DNA of 64,000 nucleotides from Zygnema cylindricum (taxonomy: Eukaryota > Streptophyta > Zygnematophyceae > Zygnematales > Zygnemataceae): positions 211,397 to 275,396 of the forward strand of contig JBBHKE010002720.1 in NCBI GenBank assembly GCA_037447655.1, read 5' to 3'. Positions 59,362 through 64,000 of this stretch are shown here, in pieces. A model generated the notes under the pieces. That model was not told where the DNA came from. It saw only the letters and a program-made list of their open reading frames with translations, and ran no database searches. Made by a program: the position numbers and the translations under genes. Numbering within the stretch: position 1 is the stretch's first letter; every line of letters begins with the position of its first letter.

Positions 59362-61006
59362 ATTCAACCACCGATTTTGTTTACGCGTGGGTATCAAAGT
59401 TAAAAAAAGTGAGTAATATTTTTTTTTGGGTACGTCGGTGTACATATAATGCAACAATATTCAGCGTGACTTAATGTATTTTGTATATCCCAACTTCTGA
59501 ATTTTGTGAATGGTTTACTGAGCTTTATGCGAAGAATTGGTGGCTGCTCCTGAGTAACAACCAATCTCAGAATAACAGGAATTTGAATTAGGCATATACC
59601 ACGCTATATCTCATACTACGCGCAAAAAAGACATGCGTAAAGTGTGGCAGACCTCAGTTTGTGCTCGTGTATGTTTGCGCTTCAAGAATTAATTGTCGTG
59701 AAATTGGTCGATTGTGAAGGACACCGCGTATCTTAATTAGCGTCAAGGAATTATTAGCGCTGGCTTTAATTTAGTGTGACTAATTCTAATTCAGTTTCAA
59801 ACGACGTGACTGGTGTTGAGCCGTTTAAAGAATTAGCGTTAAGAGAAAAACAAAAAGTATCATTGACACCTTTTTTAAAATCAGAACGGTAAAATTTAGT
59901 AGCACCGATATGGTGATGTGGGCACTACGAAGTGTGAATCATTTTGAGCCGATGCCTCAGCTATAAAGTTTGCTCACTAAAGATTTACTCTCGTTTCTGT
60001 GCAATCATAAACAGAGTGCACCATTGCCCACACTTCACTCGCAAAACGTGAACAATTTTGGGATGCCTAGATGGCGCCAGATTGCACTACTCGCAAAAAA
60101 AGGAGCAATCTTGTAACGTGGGGGACCTGCATCTGTGATCTTCAGAAGCTTCTGACGATCACAGACGCCGATCCCCCGCGGGAACAACCTCGTCCAGCTG
60201 CTTGGAAATGACACTTCCTCTGAGATGGCTGGATGGACACTATCTGTAGAAGCCATTGGCTGTGAAGACAGAAAAATATCAACGACTTAAAAATTGTAAG
60301 AGCAACTTTCTGTTCCTTGGGATCCATAAAAAACTGTGAATAAGTTTATTGGAGTTTAATTGGATTTTATCCTAAATTTTTCAGCAGCACGGCTTCTCTA
60401 GCTTTACTGCAGTTAATTTCTGAAGAATAGAACATCCAATAAAGCGTTGTGTCAAGGCAGTACAATATCATTTGTGGCTTCATAAGGCACAAGCAGGTTG
60501 CAAGTTTCTATCGGAAAGTGATGAAGCAGCAACGCCAGCTTTGTCTTGTTTTAACTTGTCCTTGCAATTCTGTGTTACAGCTTTGGGAGGATGCAGGAAT
60601 ATATTTGGGTTCCATAACTAGCGGCCAAAAACATATCGTCAGTTGTCACAAAGTCCTGGCAACCGCCACTCCAATGACAGGATTCACATCCTGTTCACGC
60701 CATGCAGTTTTTTTGTCAAACTGCAGATTGACAAAGGAGGTTGATTATAGAGGCCATCAAAGAAAAAAATGCGACAAAACTGCAAATCTAAAGCTTGTGT
60801 CGATTTCTTTCAACTGTTTAGAGCAAGATCATCTCTGTATATTGCTAACTAGCGATGCTTAGTTTTCTAAAATGTACAAGAGAGTTGTGAATGTGATAAT
60901 CAGCTATAAATTGTACTAATGGGAAAATAGAATTTACTTTCAGAGTTAAATTTGTCAATTCCTGATTCTCCTTTCTAAAACGAAGCCGTCACGGGACCAC
61001 AAAAAA
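59362..61006. other. Intergenic region, no supported gene
   Basis: At about 59722 a CACCGCGTATCTTAATTAG sequence resembles the terminus of the CACCGCG family. ORFs of 137 codons (60449-60862, plus) and 73 codons (60035-60256, minus) show no recognisable motif and no partner exons, so they are not called. Confidence 0.5.
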
Positions 61007-62983
61007 TCATGTGTATGCAGTGTACTTATTGGAAGATCCTCGACATTTGTCAACAGGATACTTTGCTTCATTCTTCAAATATTTCCGGATAACTGCCTTT
61101 TCAAGATCCACATTGCAAACATCCGCTAAACGAATCAAGTACAGCAAAACATCGGATAGCTCGTCTCCCAGATTCTCCTTTTCTTTCTCGCTCCATTCAA
61201 GAAGACCACGAGGCACTTCCCCCTTCCACTGAAAAAGTTCAGAAACCTCGCCGACCTCACCAACCTACATAAATCGAAACTTCATAAATCTCAAAAGGCG
61301 TGCTGAACATATCAAGCAAACAGTTCACCACCAGTTTCCTTTTCCCTGCTATTTATGACTAGGTATATGACTGGTTTAATGTAAATAAGAATAACAATTA
61401 ATGAGACTTGAATGTCGAATGCACATAATTTGGGAAAATTGTACCATAATGAAATGTGAATTGTCAATGATAACACAGTCACAAATTTGTTAATAAAACC
61501 CATCTTTGTTAGCGTCGAAGGTGTAGTGAATGCTTCAATGGACTACACGGTCGATTGCTAAGAGTGTTAATAACATTAATTCAATCGCGACCTAGTTTTG
61601 ATAGAAATTATAAAATAGTGTTAATAACACTATTTCAGAGAGTGAACAACAATCCACCACGTCACCCTACCCTAAATTAGGATTATTACACTAATTTTGC
61701 TTTAATACTAACAATCCCTTTACACTAACAAGGATGTAAAGGGCACTGTACTTCTCATTAGTGTGAAGCATGGTGACGTAAGCAGATAGTTGATTGTCTT
61801 TTGAACAAAAGCTAGTCAGGACCAGTAATGGATTAGCAAGAATTAGCGTGGATTACCAGAAGTCGTCGAGAATTATTCATAAACATACAAAAAAAAATGG
61901 TTACACAAATCTCTGCTCATTTTGCTTACCAATTACTGAAGTCCACTACCAATTTTCGCAAGCGACAAAATCAGTTCTATCAGAGCTCCTTCGTACCACA
62001 GGGGGGATTGAGCTTTTCTTTTCGAACGATGAAATCTGCCTACGAGGGAGAGATGGATACGGTGAGAGGGAGGAAGGGAGAGGGTGAGGACGTGTGAGGG
62101 TGAAAGCGAGCACGAGGGAGAGGGAGAGGGAGAGGGATATAAAGAGGAGGGAAAAAATAGGGAGAGCAAGAGGTGGAGGGCGGGGACATGGAGAGAGGGA
62201 GAGGAAGGAGAATGGGGAAGAAGTGGAGAGGGGGGATAAGGAAAAGTAGAAGGATAGGGAGAAGGAGAGGGAGAAGGGCGATGGAGAGGGAGAGTGGAGA
62301 GCGGGGCTAGTTACAAGGGGGAGAGAGAAGGGGAAAAGGAGAGAGGGTGGAAGGGGAGAGCGGGAGCACGGGAAAGAGGGAGAGATGGAAAAGCCTCCGT
62401 ACTTTACGTGGCACGATAAGGAAGAGAGCGAGAAAAGCGAGACAATGGCGATGGATAAGACCAGGAGCCATGGTTGGAGCATGGCGGGAGACAGGGATCA
62501 GACAGCACATGAAAAAACGCATAACGTTTAAACACCTCAAAAACCCCCAAAAGGGTTTGCAATAATGCTTCAAAAAGTTGGGAAACGAAGCAAAAGTAAA
62601 GAAGAAACAATACATACCAAAGCAAGTAAAAGGTTTCGCGGCGAGTGAAACTGATTCCAATCGCGATCATTTGCAAATTTTGATTGCAGTTTACGGAGAT
62701 CTTCCAGCCGTACATCTCCGTTCCATGCTACTTCTGACCTCCGTTCATCCTCCGTCGGCGACAGCGTGGCTCCCGCGACCTCCGCCGCCTCGCTCGCGGA
62801 AGCGTCTTCTTGTCCATCCAGCAGAGGCTCCGGAATGGAAGGAGATGCCGCAGGTTCTGCTCTCGCTTTGTCCCTTGTACTGTTGGCGGCTTCACATGCG
62901 CGACGCTCTGTTGGAATAACCGTTTCAGTTTGATTTTTTACAGCAATCTCTAGAGCATTGAGCCTCTCCAGAATGTTGTCCAT
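61007..62983 (-). CDS. DCTPP1: dCTP pyrophosphatase (MazG-like all-alpha NTP pyrophosphatase), 2 exons
   Basis: The family hydrolyses dCTP and modified deoxycytidine triphosphates to the monophosphate plus pyrophosphate and so cleans the nucleotide pool. Exons 62983-62618 and 61264-61007 (minus) join in phase 0 to 207 residues, with a GT-AG intron of 1,353 bp. Exon 1 ends with LRKLQSKFANDRDWNQFHSP and RNLLLAL, and exon 2 begins VGEVGEVSELFQWK. The metal-binding ExxE...ExxD pattern is complete: GEVGEVSE and then NLGDELSDVLLYLIRLAD. The end KAVIRKYLKNEAKYPV and SSNKYTAY matches the animal and plant enzymes. The first about 85 residues, rich in Ala/Glu, are an extension relative to human DCTPP1 (170 residues). 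An upstream in-frame ATG at 63112 would add 43 residues. Confidence 0.88.
61550..61775. repeat. Interspersed AT-rich repeat (copy 2) in dCTP pyrophosphatase intron
   Basis: Sister of 56287-56485. Starts near CACGGTCGATTGCTAAGAGT and contains paired GTGTTAATAACA words. Both copies sit in introns. Confidence 0.55.
62035..62395. repeat. (GGGAGA)n tract in dCTP pyrophosphatase intron
   Basis: About 360 bp of imperfect GGGAGAGGGAGA units. On the gene strand it is pyrimidine-rich, but it lies some 770 bp from the acceptor. Confidence 0.9.
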
Positions 62984-64000
62984 GGCTTCAAGAGATGAGG
63001 AAAGGACGGCAATAGTACAGTCCAGTCGAAGCCTGCAGTACAGTACTCGTGCGTGGTCGGATGCCCAGCCTCGCCCTGCAGAGTGCCGACGTGCTTCAAA
63101 GCGGCGGAACACTGTGGTTCAAAGACATGGCGGGAAAGTCCTGGAGGGAATGTACGGTACGGCTCGGGTGAGCCCGATCAGCCGACCGAGGAAAATACAG
63201 TACGGTACGGTACGGTACGGTACTTCATGATTTCTATGCAGAGCGTAGCCTTTGCCGCGATTGTCGTAACTGCTGTAGCTACAAGGCTTTACAACAGTAC
63301 TGTAAAGTACAGCGAAGTGGACAGGAAACTACCTTCGGCAACGCAGTGCCCAAAATCCCAGATAGCCGACAATTGGCCGTACTCGTAACCTCGTCCTGGG
63401 AATTTTTGTCTGTCGTATTGAGTTGATATTTGCGTACGCGTTTATTGCTTTTGCTACACCTGTCACTTTGCGGGCTCGTTTTAGCCTGCCCAGACTGGAC
63501 GCAAGGTAGCCAAGTCTCCACGGCGAAGCAAGGCATCGGGCCATGCTACACATACGACACTTGCTGACGCTAGGTGAAGATTCTACGAAAGATCGCTGAA
63601 CTTTGCAGCGTTACAGTGCCATAAGTATACAAACGGACGGTTCGAAAATGACAACAGTTATAGCTCTAAAATTCGGAGAGCGCCAAAAAGGACCTTTAGT
63701 GACAGACATCAGAATTTTCAAAAGATTCGGATGACGCCACGTATAGGAAAAGTTATGTCCTTTATCTAGGCCACCTGGACTCTAACGATACATAACCTGC
63801 CCTCGTAAAAACGCTCCCTGACCTTTTCAAAATTTCGCTGTCCAGAATCTTTGTGTACTCAGTATCAAACCGTCGTCTAGATCCGTCGATCACCGCTGGA
63901 GTATCCGATGAACATCCACGATTCAGCCAGCTGTGAATGCTCTACTATTCAATTACGTTTTTTTTTTAAAACCTCCATTCAAAAGTTCGACGGTCTGCCT
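62984..64000. other. 5' flank of the dCTP pyrophosphatase gene
   Basis: Includes a (GGTAC)n run of about 23 bp at 63201-63223. No further exon or gene was recognised to the window end. Short ORFs on both strands lack motifs. Confidence 0.5.

Noticed and set aside
60449-60862. 137-codon plus ORF between the two right-hand genes
   Set aside because: No recognisable motif, no likely splice partners, cysteine-rich composition typical of chance ORFs.

Overview
The window is nuclear DNA from a green-plant genome, most likely a streptophyte (charophyte) alga or another early land-plant relative. The evidence is three intron-rich host genes. One is a plant-type plasma-membrane Na+/H+ antiporter (SOS1/NHX7). 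One is a plastid-type circularly permuted GTPase (BPG2/YqeH family). One is a dCTP pyrophosphatase. In addition, the retrotransposon primer-binding sites match the plant initiator-tRNA-Met anticodon arm. The species cannot be named from the sequence alone. No CRISPR array, bacterial operon or organelle gene was seen.

Layout. 1-29.3 kb is a nest of decayed Ty1/copia retrotransposons on both strands. There are at least six element bodies (gag, protease, integrase, reverse transcriptase and RNase H remnants), eleven LTRs or LTR pieces, and several internal primer-binding sites. Three solo LTRs still have target-site duplications, one of them imperfect. 29.4-41.5 kb (minus strand) is an SOS1-like antiporter of at least 20 exons whose C-terminal end is not found, because an LTR stands 105 bp beyond the last exon I can place. 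42.3-54.3 kb holds no recognisable host gene. It is built from a 2.9 kb segment and its diverged second copy, hAT-like and TA-targeting miniature elements, and foldback palindromes, with a 10-N assembly gap at 46656. 54.7-59.3 kb (plus) is the five-exon BPG2-like GTPase gene. 61.0-63.0 kb (minus) is a two-exon dCTP pyrophosphatase gene.

How the parts relate. The host genes are independent housekeeping or stress genes (ion balance, plastid ribosome assembly, nucleotide-pool cleaning), not a gene cluster. The most interesting structure is in the transposon nest. Two half-elements at 3245-5844 (+) and 20753-22492 (-) are cut at the same base and share the 5-bp duplication GGGAG next to inverted copies of one LTR. 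They therefore look like one element that was split by an LTR-mediated inversion of the 15.8 kb between them. All copia families here share an internal, half-tRNA-type initiator-Met primer-binding site, and their LTRs carry a tRNA-like (B-box) module on the antisense strand. Two host introns appear to be of the GC-AG type.
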